NCBI GenBank assembly: GCA_013375475.1
Contig: JABXKD010000008.1
Location: 1 to 64,000, forward strand
Reading direction: 5' to 3'
DNA length: 64,000 nt
From: Promethearchaeota archaeon
Lineage (GTDB): Archaea; Asgardarchaeota; Lokiarchaeia; Sigyniarchaeales; SOKP01
Each line of letters opens with the position of its first letter. Within the stretch, counting starts at the first letter, position 1. Position numbers and translations under genes: made by a program. The notes under the pieces were generated by a model. The model had not been told where the DNA came from. It saw only the letters and a list, made by a program, of their open reading frames with translations, and did not search any database. This document shows positions 28,972 to 37,462 of the stretch, in pieces.

Positions 28972-29811
28972 ATGAGTGAAGAAAAATTTTTGAAGATTGG
29001 AATTCTAAAGAACGGAACGATTGGTTCCTCGTTATTACTTGCTTTTTTAATGGATGAAAGGGCTGAAGCTACTCGAATTAAAGTGCGAGAAGTTACCTCG
29101 GGAGCGAAGATGAATCCTCCAGAAGAATGCATAGAAACAATGCAAAAATTATTGGAATTTGAACCAGAGTTAATTTTAATGTCCAGCCCAAACGCGGCAT
29201 TAAAAGGACCTAAAGCAGCAAGAGAATTAGCGGGTAATATTCCTACAATTGTAATCTCCGATGCTCCAGCAAAAAAGGCTATTGAAGAATTTAAGGAAAA
29301 AAATATGGGTTATATTATTGTCGGTTGTGATTCTATGATAGGAGCAAGGCGTCCATTTCTAGATCCTATCGAGATGAGTTATTTCAATTCAGATCTATTA
29401 AAGGTTCTTTCAATTACTGGCGCGTTTAATATAATAACTAACGAATTAAATAAAGTTATTATGGATATGTTAGAAGGGAAGGTTCCTACTTTACCTCAGA
29501 TTGAAATTAATGCCACTAATGCTACAAACGCAGCAAACTTTTCAAATCCTTACGCACAAGCTAAAGCTATTGCAGCTTTTGAATTAGCAGCTTCAGTTTC
29601 TAAGATTACCGGAAGAGCGTGCTTTGTTTTAAAAGATAGAGTCGATTATATGCCTTTATTAGCGGCATCTCACGAAATGATGAAAACTGCTGCTGAATTA
29701 TGCATACAAGCTAGAGAAATAGAAAAATCGAACGATACAGTATTGAGAAGACCTCATAACACTAAGCAATATCTTTTAACCAAAAGAAAACTACATGAAA
29801 AAGAAGAATAA
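28972..29811 (+). CDS. mtd: F420-dependent methylenetetrahydromethanopterin dehydrogenase
   Basis: About 279 residues. It reversibly reduces methenyl- to methylene-tetrahydromethanopterin with F420H2. Diagnostic blocks are KIGILKNGTIGSSLLLAFLM, VREVTSGAKMNPPE, VGCDSMIGARRPFLDP (about 108-123), EMSYFNSDLLKVLSITGAF and YMPLLAASHEMMKTAAELC. An in-frame TTG at 28963 exists, but ATG 28972 begins the conserved protein. It is divergent from ftr and near an NAD(P)-type dehydrogenase gene at 32169 that could act on the same substrate. Confidence 0.96.
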   Translation: MSEEKFLKIGILKNGTIGSSLLLAFLMDERAEATRIKVREVTSGAKMNPPEECIETMQKLLEFEPELILMSSPNAALKGPKAARELAGNIPTIVISDAPAKKAIEEFKEKNMGYIIVGCDSMIGARRPFLDPIEMSYFNSDLLKVLSITGAFNIITNELNKVIMDMLEGKVPTLPQIEINATNATNAANFSNPYAQAKAIAAFELAASVSKITGRACFVLKDRVDYMPLLAASHEMMKTAAELCIQAREIEKSNDTVLRRPHNTKQYLLTKRKLHEKEE

Positions 29812-29855
29812 CTATTATTATTAAACCATATTTTTAAAATTCTTATTTTTTTAAC

Positions 29856-32126
29856 TTACCTGTAGATATCCTCAACAGTTTCTTTAATAGTTTCTTTATA
29901 AGCCCTTTTAGCTTTACTGGCACCTAATTGTACTTTTTCTATTGCTTTTTCAAAATCAGTTTGTGAAATTTTAACCTTTTTATATGAGTCCGGATTTAGT
30001 GTATCTATATTATCGTCAACAATGCCTTTGCGAATGGCCATCAGGGTGGCTTCTTCGCAGATGGCTCTTATATCTGCTCCTGTATTTCCTTCTAATCTTT
30101 CAGCTAATTTTTCAATATCAATATCATTATCAATTGGACGATTAGCAAGGTTTATTTTAAAAATCTTAATTCTAGAGGTTAGATCTGGTAATGGAACTTC
30201 AATATGCCTTCCAAATCGCCCGGAACGTAAAATTGCGGGATCAAGAATATCAGGTCTATTTGTAGCTGCTATCAAAATAACATCGTTTAATTCTTCTAAA
30301 CCATCTATTTCTGTTAAAAATTGTGCTACAACTTGCTCAATAACCCTTGAATTTGATGATAGAGACCTCCTTGTTGCAATTGCATCAATTTCGTCAAAAA
30401 AAATAATACAAGGCGCCGCCATTCTTGCTTTTCGAAATATCTCTCTTACAGCTTTAGCACTTTCACCAACCCATTTAGATAAGAATTCAGATCCCTTTAC
30501 TGAAATAAAATTAATTTCGGTTTCATGGGCTAGCGCTTTAGCTATCAATGTCTTACCTGTTCCAGGAAGACCAAATAATAAAATTCCCTTAGGGGGTCTT
30601 GATTTCATATGCTTATAGAACCCTGGGTAAATAAATGGCCATTCAATTATTTCTCTTAATTGCAGCTTTGCATCTTCTAATCCACCAATATCTTCCCAAG
30701 TTTCAGTTGGTTGTGTAATGAGTACTTCTCTTAATGCAGATGGTTCAATACTATTTAATGCTGTAATAAAGTGCGTTATTTTGATTATTAACTTGTTTAA
30801 AAGCTCTTCCGGTATAGGTTTATCTAGATCAATATCAGGTATTATCTCTCTAATCGCAAGCATAGCGGCCTCTTTACATAAAGCTTTTATATCTGCACCA
30901 ACAAAACCATGCGTTTTTTCAGCAATAAGATTTAGATCAATATCATTATTTAAAGGCATTCCGCGAGTATGGATCAATAAAACTTCATAGCGACCTTTGG
31001 TATCAGGAACTTTAATTTCAATTTCTCTGTCGAAGCGTCCTGGTCTTCTTAATGCGATATCAATATTATTTACTTTATTCGTTGCACCAATTACTATGAC
31101 TTCACCTCTCCCTTCTAAACCATCCATAAGAGATAAAAGTTGAGCAACAACCCTTGATTCTACTTGATCTTTATTATCATCGCTCCTATGAGCAATTGAA
31201 TCTAATTCATCTAGAAAAATAATAGAAGGGGCGTTATTTTTTGCTTCTTCAAATCTCTTTCGGAGGTTTTCTTCACTTTGACCAAAAAATTTGCTCATTA
31301 TTTCAGGTCCACTGATATTTATAAAATATGCATCAGTCTCATAAGCTACTGCTTTTGCTAGTAATGTTTTACCTGTACCTGGAGCTCCATGGAGTAGAAC
31401 CCCTTTTGGAGGATCAATTCCAATTCTTTCAAAAAGTTCGGGATGTCTAATAGGAAGTTCAATTATTTCTCTAACCTTTTGAATTGTATCCTCTAAACCT
31501 CCTATATCCTCATATGTTATCTTTCCCTGAATTTCTTGTAATCTCTGTTCAAAATCACTAATCCCTTCATATACTATTTTTTTTTCTAATTTGTTATTTT
31601 CTTGAGTTGATTTTTCACTAAAAAAAATTTTTGTATCAAGTCGGATTTTAACAGCTTCAGAATTAGGAGTGTAATCTACGACTAAAAGGTCAATTCTTCT
31701 TGCCATAGCGTAGAAGCTTAAACTGTCTCCCTTTGTTATTACTCTATTTTCTAATTTTCTTGATAAGGCTTGAGGATCTCGCGGGATTAATGAATTATCT
31801 AACCCAGTAAAGGTTATTGTATTGGCAATATCTACTTGGATTTTTTTAAATTCAACAATATCATCAATTGAGGCTCCTAAATTTCGTCTTAGGGAAGGAT
31901 CCAAACGAATAATCTTTTTACCTTTATCGTCATTTTTTCCAGTTGACAAAGAAGCAACAGTTTTCTTATTTCCTACTGGATGGAAAATTTCAATTACATC
32001 GCCAACTTTAAGATGTAAATTTGAAATAATCTCAGGGTCTATTCTTACAATACCTCTACCTGCGTCTTCTTTGAATGCGTCCTTAATCCTTCCTTTCCTT
32101 AAAATTCCATTAACACTCTCAACCAA
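29856..32126 (-). CDS. Cdc48/VCP-type AAA ATPase
   Basis: 756 residues with full Cdc48 architecture: N-domain (about 1-185, double-psi barrel features such as [10 protein letters not shown]), then two AAA modules. D1 has Walker [10 protein letters not shown] and Walker [12 protein letters not shown] with the arginine-finger [10 protein letters not shown]2 has Walker A GLPGTGKT, Walker [12 protein letters not shown] and RSGRFGRH. It is expected to form a hexamer that unfolds and extracts proteins, upstream of the proteasome in archaea. It sits between mtd and an MtdB-like gene on the minus strand; nothing visible ties it to C1 metabolism. The 3' end lies 45 bases from the convergent mtd gene. 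Confidence 0.95.
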   Translation of the reverse strand: MVESVNGILRKGRIKDAFKEDAGRGIVRIDPEIISNLHLKVGDVIEIFHPVGNKKTVASLSTGKNDDKGKKIIRLDPSLRRNLGASIDDIVEFKKIQVDIANTITFTGLDNSLIPRDPQALSRKLENRVITKGDSLSFYAMARRIDLLVVDYTPNSEAVKIRLDTKIFFSEKSTQENNKLEKKIVYEGISDFEQRLQEIQGKITYEDIGGLEDTIQKVREIIELPIRHPELFERIGIDPPKGVLLHGAPGTGKTLLAKAVAYETDAYFINISGPEIMSKFFGQSEENLRKRFEEAKNNAPSIIFLDELDSIAHRSDDNKDQVESRVVAQLLSLMDGLEGRGEVIVIGATNKVNNIDIALRRPGRFDREIEIKVPDTKGRYEVLLIHTRGMPLNNDIDLNLIAEKTHGFVGADIKALCKEAAMLAIREIIPDIDLDKPIPEELLNKLIIKITHFITALNSIEPSALREVLITQPTETWEDIGGLEDAKLQLREIIEWPFIYPGFYKHMKSRPPKGILLFGLPGTGKTLIAKALAHETEINFISVKGSEFLSKWVGESAKAVREIFRKARMAAPCIIFFDEIDAIATRRSLSSNSRVIEQVVAQFLTEIDGLEELNDVILIAATNRPDILDPAILRSGRFGRHIEVPLPDLTSRIKIFKINLANRPIDNDIDIEKLAERLEGNTGADIRAICEEATLMAIRKGIVDDNIDTLNPDSYKKVKISQTDFEKAIEKVQLGASKAKRAYKETIKETVEDIYR

Positions 32127-32168
32127 TTTATTACCTCCTCTACTAAATAATAAAAAAAAATTTAGAAT

Positions 32169-33182
32169 TTAATTCTTAGATAACAATTTTTTAGCAACTT
32201 CGAAGGCATAGTTATAATCAAATACCTTTGTTCCTTTAGTTTTTGCGGCTTCTTTTAATATTTCTCCTTCCGAATTTGCTTTTAAACGACCTAATGCTAA
32301 TGCTCCGATTCCAAAAATTCCTGAAGATATTTCTTCATTATCGTGTTTTGGTCTTAATCCCTCAATACCATAAGGAGGAACTAAATTGATATCTACTACA
32401 ATTTTCTTACCATCTAACCTTTTAATTAGATCGCTTGATAAAATTTCAACACCAGCACCAGCTAGAGACCAGATAATAAACGCATCTTTAGCAATTTCAT
32501 ATCTTTGTTCCTTTTCAGGCGCAAATACTCCTTTAATCTCGGTTGCCTCCTCCCCAGCTTCTTTGTTTAGGTCCTTAACAAGGTTTTTTATAAAAATTTC
32601 GTTCGATTTACCCCAAGTTTCAACTAAAAATGTATTCAACCCTTGTTTTGCTGCTAATATGGCTGCAATTCTGGCAACTGGTCCTGCCCCATAGATTACG
32701 ACTTTTTCGCCTTTTAAATCACTAATTTTATGCAAATTTTTAGCATCGTATAAAGTCTTAGCTACAACTGCAGAAGCAGTAGTATGAGAACCCCTTGGAT
32801 CTATTATTACCGGACATTCAAATGGAGGTACTAATGATTCAATAACTTTCTTTGCAATTTTTTCCCCTTCTTTTACATCAGATCCCCCAATAAAAAATGT
32901 TGTGGATGCTTTAGGTTTACGTGAAAATATGGCATCTTGAACAAGTTTAGGGACTTGATCCGCTCTCATTCTACTTATAGGCACAACAATATCAAAACCT
33001 GCATCGTAAGCCATGTTAATATCAAACGGAGAAGCATTATCATCCGTATCAAAAAAATAACATATCTTATCTGATGTATCCTTTTTCTTTATTTTAATTG
33101 GTGTCAATTCTATTATTGCTTTTTTACCAAGAATACTCTCAATTTTATTTTCAATTTCACTATTTTGTGTAATTTTCCTCAT
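32169..33182 (-). CDS. NAD(P)-type methylene-tetrahydromethanopterin/-folate dehydrogenase (MtdA/MtdB-like)
   Basis: 337 residues. The N-terminal domain has the MtdA/MtdB-like KICYFFDTDDNASPFDINMA, DAGFDIVVPISRMRADQV and the STTFFIGGSDVKEGEKIAKK, VPPFECPVIIDPRGSHTTAS blocks. The Rossmann part follows with KVVIYGAGPVARIAAILAAKQG (about 177-198), and the end FDYNYAFEVAKKLL is also family-like. MtdB uses NAD(P) to oxidise methylene-tetrahydromethanopterin in methylotrophs. The cell therefore carries both an F420-type (mtd) and a pyridine-nucleotide-type enzyme for this step. The gene is 42 bases upstream of the Cdc48 gene and directly downstream of the two unknown paralogues at 33.2-34.6 kb, and these probably form one operon. 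Confidence 0.85.
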   Translation of the reverse strand: MRKITQNSEIENKIESILGKKAIIELTPIKIKKKDTSDKICYFFDTDDNASPFDINMAYDAGFDIVVPISRMRADQVPKLVQDAIFSRKPKASTTFFIGGSDVKEGEKIAKKVIESLVPPFECPVIIDPRGSHTTASAVVAKTLYDAKNLHKISDLKGEKVVIYGAGPVARIAAILAAKQGLNTFLVETWGKSNEIFIKNLVKDLNKEAGEEATEIKGVFAPEKEQRYEIAKDAFIIWSLAGAGVEILSSDLIKRLDGKKIVVDINLVPPYGIEGLRPKHDNEEISSGIFGIGALALGRLKANSEGEILKEAAKTKGTKVFDYNYAFEVAKKLLSKN

Positions 33183-33220
33183 CTCAAATCATTAATTCAT
33201 TTATAAAATTCAAAAAAAAA

Positions 33221-33952
33221 TTATTTAGAAATCTCAAGTTCAATTTCATCTTCATAAACTTTTTCAATTTCTGCAGTTTTAATAGTTCTTTTAATTTTAA
33301 TTCTTTCTGTATCGATGTCTAAATCGTTTGCTAACTTATCAAAGCCCTCAAAGTGTCTTAAATCGCAAATAAACAACCCTGTTAATTTTTTCCCTTTAAT
33401 CTCTTTGGCAAGGTTTAAAATATTCATCATCATCCAAGCCTCTCTAACTTCATATCGAATTTGATCTTCCTGTAAGTCATAATCTTGGTTGAGATATTCC
33501 TTCCATAAAACTAATTGTTGAAAAAGCACATTTTCTGAAGGAGCACTACCATTTTCTGTAATTATCTCTCCAATTCGCTTTTCAAGTGCTTCTAGCATAG
33601 TTCTATGTTCATCCAATGCTGCAGAAAGATAAGATTCCGCATTTTCAGAGATATCGGCATGTTTAAATCGAATTCCCTTCTTTTTGAAGAGTGTTTTTAG
33701 AGGATCATTTGGGTTTAAAGAGTCATCCCAAAAATTTGGTTTTTCTTCTAAGGCAAAATGAGGTAAGTATTTATCTGTTAAATTGTTGATGAGTTGAAGA
33801 TATTCTTTGCTAATAAGATGTAAAGACCATACCAAATCTTCCTTTTTTTCTTCAGGGACATTGAACCACCAATCTATTGGAAACTCACTTTCTATCATGA
33901 TGAGCTTTAGATGCTTATCTTTTAATGGCTTTAATTCTAATACTTCTGGCAT
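33221..33952 (-). CDS. Unknown protein of the C1 block, paralogue of the next gene
   Basis: 243 residues, alpha/beta and acidic. It begins PEVLELKPLKDKHLKLIMI, and the gene at 33977 begins EVLDLKPVKNKKLIAYM. The two align again at GIRFKHADISENAESYL / GIPYIQVDIPDYAMGYL and in a C-terminal helix-strand unit (VREAWMMMNILNLAKEIKGK / LRPQWIVKKMLDFAKHFEN). The part REAWMMMNILNL...LFICDLRHFEGFDKL faintly recalls TraB/PrgY-like proteins, but this is weak. No metal or nucleotide motif was found. Gene order (paralogue, this gene, MtdB-like, Cdc48) with gaps of 24-42 bases points to an operon, so a role near tetrahydromethanopterin metabolism is a reasonable guess. Confidence 0.75.
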   Translation of the reverse strand: MPEVLELKPLKDKHLKLIMIESEFPIDWWFNVPEEKKEDLVWSLHLISKEYLQLINNLTDKYLPHFALEEKPNFWDDSLNPNDPLKTLFKKKGIRFKHADISENAESYLSAALDEHRTMLEALEKRIGEIITENGSAPSENVLFQQLVLWKEYLNQDYDLQEDQIRYEVREAWMMMNILNLAKEIKGKKLTGLFICDLRHFEGFDKLANDLDIDTERIKIKRTIKTAEIEKVYEDEIELEISK

Positions 33953-33976
33953 ATTTTTTTTACCCCTTTTTTTTAA

Positions 33977-34594
33977 TTAAAATATAATATTTTGAATTGT
34001 GTGTTTTTTAGTATAGGAGATTACTTTAACTCCTAAGTTTCTTAAATCTGATACGACTTGAGGACAAATATCCTCACAAATATCCTCTTGAACAAAATGT
34101 ACAAAAGAAACAACTTCATTTTCAAAATGCTTTGCAAAATCTAACATTTTTTTCACGATCCACTGTGGTCTTAGCTTTAAGCTTAAAAAAATTTCTTTTT
34201 CTTGAATTTCTTCGCTTAACATATCAATCCAATTTTTTAGACTTTGTCCTTTTAAAGATTCTTTATCACTCATATTGTCGTATTCTTCAAATAATTCATT
34301 TTGAAGTTCCTGTTTTTCAACAATTTCTTCGTAAAGATATCCCATTGCATAATCTGGAATATCTACTTGAATATATGGTATTCCAAGTTTATCTAATGTT
34401 AGTGCAAAAGGTGTTTTCTTAAATTCTTTCATATCTACTTGAAAATCTACCGTTACAAAATTAACCCCTTCCTTTTTAAGAAAATCGGTTAATCTTGATG
34501 TATCTTCATTTTGAAAATACTTGCCATTTTCTTTTGAGGACATATATGCTATTAATTTTTTATTTTTAACTGGTTTCAAATCCAAAACTTCCAT
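33977..34594 (-). CDS. Unknown protein of the C1 block, first gene of operon
   Basis: 205 residues from ATG 34594, which follows a strong GGAGGTG Shine-Dalgarno at the proper distance; an in-frame GTG at 34606 lies inside that element and is unlikely to be used. It is a shorter relative of the gene at 33221: N-terminal EVLDLKPVKNKKL, a central helical hairpin rich in Glu/Lys (about 105-155), and a C-terminal strand-helix part (VVSFVHFVQEDICEDICPQV). Two cysteines occur in that last segment. It is the first gene of the minus-strand operon and is divergent from the wHTH-HdrA gene, sharing its 300-base control region. Function unknown. Confidence 0.75.
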   Translation of the reverse strand: MEVLDLKPVKNKKLIAYMSSKENGKYFQNEDTSRLTDFLKKEGVNFVTVDFQVDMKEFKKTPFALTLDKLGIPYIQVDIPDYAMGYLYEEIVEKQELQNELFEEYDNMSDKESLKGQSLKNWIDMLSEEIQEKEIFLSLKLRPQWIVKKMLDFAKHFENEVVSFVHFVQEDICEDICPQVVSDLRNLGVKVISYTKKHTIQNIIF

Positions 34595-34675
34595 AGAATA
34601 ATACACCTCCTTTATTTTAACTTTCTAAAAAAGTTTTTACTTAATTGAAATATCAAAATCCTATAATATTAAGAC

Positions 34676-34721
34676 TTTGACAAGAAAAATTTTTAACATA
34701 CTGATAAGAAAAATTGTCAAA
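34676..34721. repeat. Paired direct repeats within a TTTGACAA/TTGTCAAA inverted repeat
   Basis: TGACAAGAAAAATT (34678-34691) and TGATAAGAAAAATT (34702-34715) differ at one base and are spaced 24 bases apart. The outer ends also form a perfect inverted repeat, TTTGACAA (34676-34683) and TTGTCAAA (34714-34721). A further TTGTCAAA occurs at 34854-34861, close to the HdrA start. This is the kind of layout seen for operators, but no binding data exist and the region is AT-rich. Confidence 0.5.
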
Positions 34722-34784
34722 ATCTTTTCTAAAACAATTTTTTTTGTTAATCAAAAATCGTCATTTATATTGGTGGAATTCGCA

Positions 34785-34796
34785 GATCACATGATC
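34785..34796. repeat. GATCA-N2-TGATC palindrome
   Basis: Perfect five-base arms GATCA and TGATC separated by CA, located 120 bases before the wHTH-HdrA start and in the least AT-rich part of the gap. It may be a protein-binding site; a chance palindrome of this size cannot be excluded. Confidence 0.35.
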
Positions 34797-34812
34797 AATT
34801 TCAAACAAATAT

Positions 34813-34833
34813 ATATATGTTTACAACATATAT
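34813..34833. repeat. ATATATG-N7-CATATAT dyad
   Basis: Seven-base arms ATATATG (34813-34819) and CATATAT (34827-34833) around TTTACAA. ArsR-family operators often are AT-rich dyads of this kind, and the downstream gene starts with such a domain. The arms also look like TATA-box material, so a promoter is an equal alternative. Confidence 0.35.
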
Positions 34834-34915
34834 TATCATAATGAAAAATTCATTTGTCAAAAAAAAGTTTTAAACAAAATAAATTTCAAAAAAAAATCAA
34901 TAGGAGAGCTCAAAA

Positions 34916-37462
34916 ATGGATGTTTATTCAATTTTAGCCCATCCGATGAGAAGAAAAATCTTATACCTTCTAGAAGAGGGGGGTTTTATTCCATATACCG
35001 AATTAATGGTGAAGTTAGGTGTAAAACAAACAGGACAATTAAATTTTCATTTGAAAAAGCTTAATAATTTAGTAAGTAAGGACAAAAAATCGTATTACTT
35101 AACAGATGATGGGAAAAGAATTCTACGGATGATAGGATTAAACAAAAGAATTTTATCTGGAGAAGAAATAGACTATTTGAAATCAAAAGGGAGTGAAATA
35201 AACAGAATAGGTGTTATTATTTGTAACTGTAATACAGAAGTTTCGAATGTGCTTAACACTAAATCTTTATATAATTATGTAAGTAAAATAAATGATGTTG
35301 TCTCAGTTAAAATCTTTGATAATTTATGTCAAGAAAAAAACCAAGACAAAATAAATAATTGGATTAATGATAATTTCATAAATAAAATTGTTATTGCTGC
35401 TTGTTCTCCTAAAACACATCAACACATATTTGAAAGTCTTTTCCAAAATATAGTTGATCGTGCAAATATTGAGATTGCAAATATAAGAGAACAATGTTGT
35501 TGGGTACATTTTTCAAGCAAGAAGGATAATAATAGTCTTTTAGTTCTGAAAAAAGCACAATTAATTATAGAAGCTTCAGTTAATCGAGTAAGGCTTCAAA
35601 AAAGAATTAAAATAAAAAGAGTTGAGGTTGAAAAAAGTTGTGCTATTGTTGGAGGTGGGATTGCGGGTATGAAAATAGCTTTAAACTTAGCAAGGACAGG
35701 TATCAAGTGTTATCTAATAGAAAAGTCTCCAACATTAGGAGGAAAGGTATCAAGATGGCAAAGACTTTCTAATATGGGAGATTGCTCTGCATGTTTCATC
35801 TCTGAATTAATTGGGGAGATTGTAAAAGAAAAAGAAATCGAGATCTTGACAAATACGGAAATAGTTAGTGTATCGGGAGAAGTTGGCAATTTTACTATAG
35901 GTTTAATTAAAAAACCTCGCTATGTAGATGAGGCTAAATGTACAGGTTGTAAGCAATGTATTGATATTTGCGCTCAAGAGAAATTTAATAAGTATGAATT
36001 TGAATTAACAAAGAGAAAAATAATTCACTTTCCTTTTCAATACTGTTATCCTTATATTCCCGTTGTTGATAAAGAAGATATTGCAGATTGCCTTGAATGT
36101 GGGATATGTGAACGAGCTTGTGCAAATAAGGCAATAGATCTATTAGAAAAGCCCCAGAAAATAAGGATTAAAGTAGGTGCAAAAGTTATAGCTATTGGTT
36201 CAGATCTTTATTCAAATTTAAAGGAATATAATTATAATCCACAAAATGATGTGATAACTTCAGCAGAATTTGAAAGAATTTTAAGTTCAGATGGCCTAAC
36301 TGGTGGAAAAATCGTAAAATTATCAGATGGGAAACCAGTAAAAACATTATCAATTATCCAAGAAGTAGGATCTTCAAACTATCTGTGTGAATATTCAGAT
36401 ATTTTAGCCCTAAAGTATATAGATGTTATTAGGGTTAAGAACCCTAATTGTGAAGTTAATGTTTTTTACGATTTAAGTAAACTCAAAGAAAAAGACGAGA
36501 TAATACTAAAATCCACTCATCCGAGATTTCTTTATGCTAATAAAATATTAATTGAGACAAGAGAGAGTTTTAATTATGTAGTTGCGGATTCTATTGAGTT
36601 TCCGAGTGATTTGATTGTTTTAAATCTTAAACTAATTCCAAATAAGGATTTAAAATCTCTAAGAAAGATTATGCACTTCACATTAAACGATCATGGTTTT
36701 ATGAGTGAAGAAACTTTAGCTTCTGGTATCTATGGTGTTGGAACAATATTTGGGCCATTAAATTACCACTCAACCGTAGCAACTACCAATAACATAGCGT
36801 TAAAAGTAATATCGCTTCTTTCAAACAACATGTTAATAACAGAATATACCGGAATAGAGATTAATGAAGAAAAATGTGGAATGTGTAAACTCTGTGTAAA
36901 TTCTTGTCCTTACAATGCAATTAGTATAAACTCTGAAAAGTTGATTATTGATAAGTTTAAATGTAAAGCTTGTGGGATGTGCGTAAGCGTTTGTCCTACA
37001 AATGCTATCGAAATGAATATAAATACCTCGGAAAAGATTCTAAAATCGATCGAGGTTTTCTCAAAATTCAATGAAAAACCAAAAATCATCGCATTTTGTT
37101 GCCAATCGTGTGGTTATGCTGCCGCTGATGATGCAGGATTAAAAAAATTGTTATATCGCCCTAACGTTTTTATAATCTCTGTTCCTTGTGCTGGCCGTAT
37201 TGATACTGAATTCATTATTAAATCTTTTGAAATGGGATTTGATGGAGTTATGGTTATAGGTTGTAGAAATGATTCTTGTAGATATATTGATGGGATTGAA
37301 AAACTAAAAAGAAGAGTTAGGCTTTTAATAGAAATTCTAGGAAGAAAGTTTAAAAAGCGGATAATAGTGATGGGCGTAAATGGAGTAGAAGGAAGTGTAT
37401 TTTCTGAACTTGCTAATAAATTCTATAATTTACTAAAGGAGGAGATTAAAATTGAAGCTTAG
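34916..37462 (+). CDS. hdrA: Fusion of winged-helix domain, HdrA and MvhD
   Basis: 848 residues, four parts. Residues 1-75 are an ArsR-like winged helix (DVYSILAHPMRRKILYLL; LNFHLKKLNNLVSKDKKSYY wing). Residues about 96-205 are the HdrA N-domain with CNC, AACSPKTH and NIREQCCWVH. A FAD fold follows (VGGGIAG at 245-251, GGKVSRWQ, DCSAC), with ferredoxin-like clusters at 342-353 and 392-402, and two standard 4Fe-4S motifs at 654-664 and 683-693. Residues about 725-845 are MvhD with CCQSCGY, VPCAGRID and GCRNDSC for a 2Fe-2S centre. HdrA bifurcates electrons and MvhD connects it to hydrogenase; mvhG and mvhA follow directly. A DNA-binding domain on this enzyme is unexpected. HdrB and HdrC are absent here. 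Confidence 0.92.
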   Translation: MDVYSILAHPMRRKILYLLEEGGFIPYTELMVKLGVKQTGQLNFHLKKLNNLVSKDKKSYYLTDDGKRILRMIGLNKRILSGEEIDYLKSKGSEINRIGVIICNCNTEVSNVLNTKSLYNYVSKINDVVSVKIFDNLCQEKNQDKINNWINDNFINKIVIAACSPKTHQHIFESLFQNIVDRANIEIANIREQCCWVHFSSKKDNNSLLVLKKAQLIIEASVNRVRLQKRIKIKRVEVEKSCAIVGGGIAGMKIALNLARTGIKCYLIEKSPTLGGKVSRWQRLSNMGDCSACFISELIGEIVKEKEIEILTNTEIVSVSGEVGNFTIGLIKKPRYVDEAKCTGCKQCIDICAQEKFNKYEFELTKRKIIHFPFQYCYPYIPVVDKEDIADCLECGICERACANKAIDLLEKPQKIRIKVGAKVIAIGSDLYSNLKEYNYNPQNDVITSAEFERILSSDGLTGGKIVKLSDGKPVKTLSIIQEVGSSNYLCEYSDILALKYIDVIRVKNPNCEVNVFYDLSKLKEKDEIILKSTHPRFLYANKILIETRESFNYVVADSIEFPSDLIVLNLKLIPNKDLKSLRKIMHFTLNDHGFMSEETLASGIYGVGTIFGPLNYHSTVATTNNIALKVISLLSNNMLITEYTGIEINEEKCGMCKLCVNSCPYNAISINSEKLIIDKFKCKACGMCVSVCPTNAIEMNINTSEKILKSIEVFSKFNEKPKIIAFCCQSCGYAAADDAGLKKLLYRPNVFIISVPCAGRIDTEFIIKSFEMGFDGVMVIGCRNDSCRYIDGIEKLKRRVRLLIEILGRKFKKRIIVMGVNGVEGSVFSELANKFYNLLKEEIKIEA

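Larger units (their letters stand above)
34607..34915. promoter_or_regulatory. Divergent control region of the C1 operon and the HdrA-hydrogenase operon
   Basis: About 309 bases without a gene. It must hold promoters for the minus-strand operon (Shine-Dalgarno GGAGGTG just before 34594) and the plus-strand operon (GGAGAG at 34904 onward before ATG 34916). It contains several repeat elements listed separately: two near-identical 14-mers, an 8-base inverted repeat, a small palindrome and an AT-rich dyad. A DNA-binding domain is encoded by the first plus-strand gene, so these may be operators. Confidence 0.6.

Noticed and set aside
30022-31000. Long plus-strand open frames opposite the Cdc48 gene
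   Set aside because: They mirror the AAA domains on the minus strand and have no domain of their own; shadow frames.
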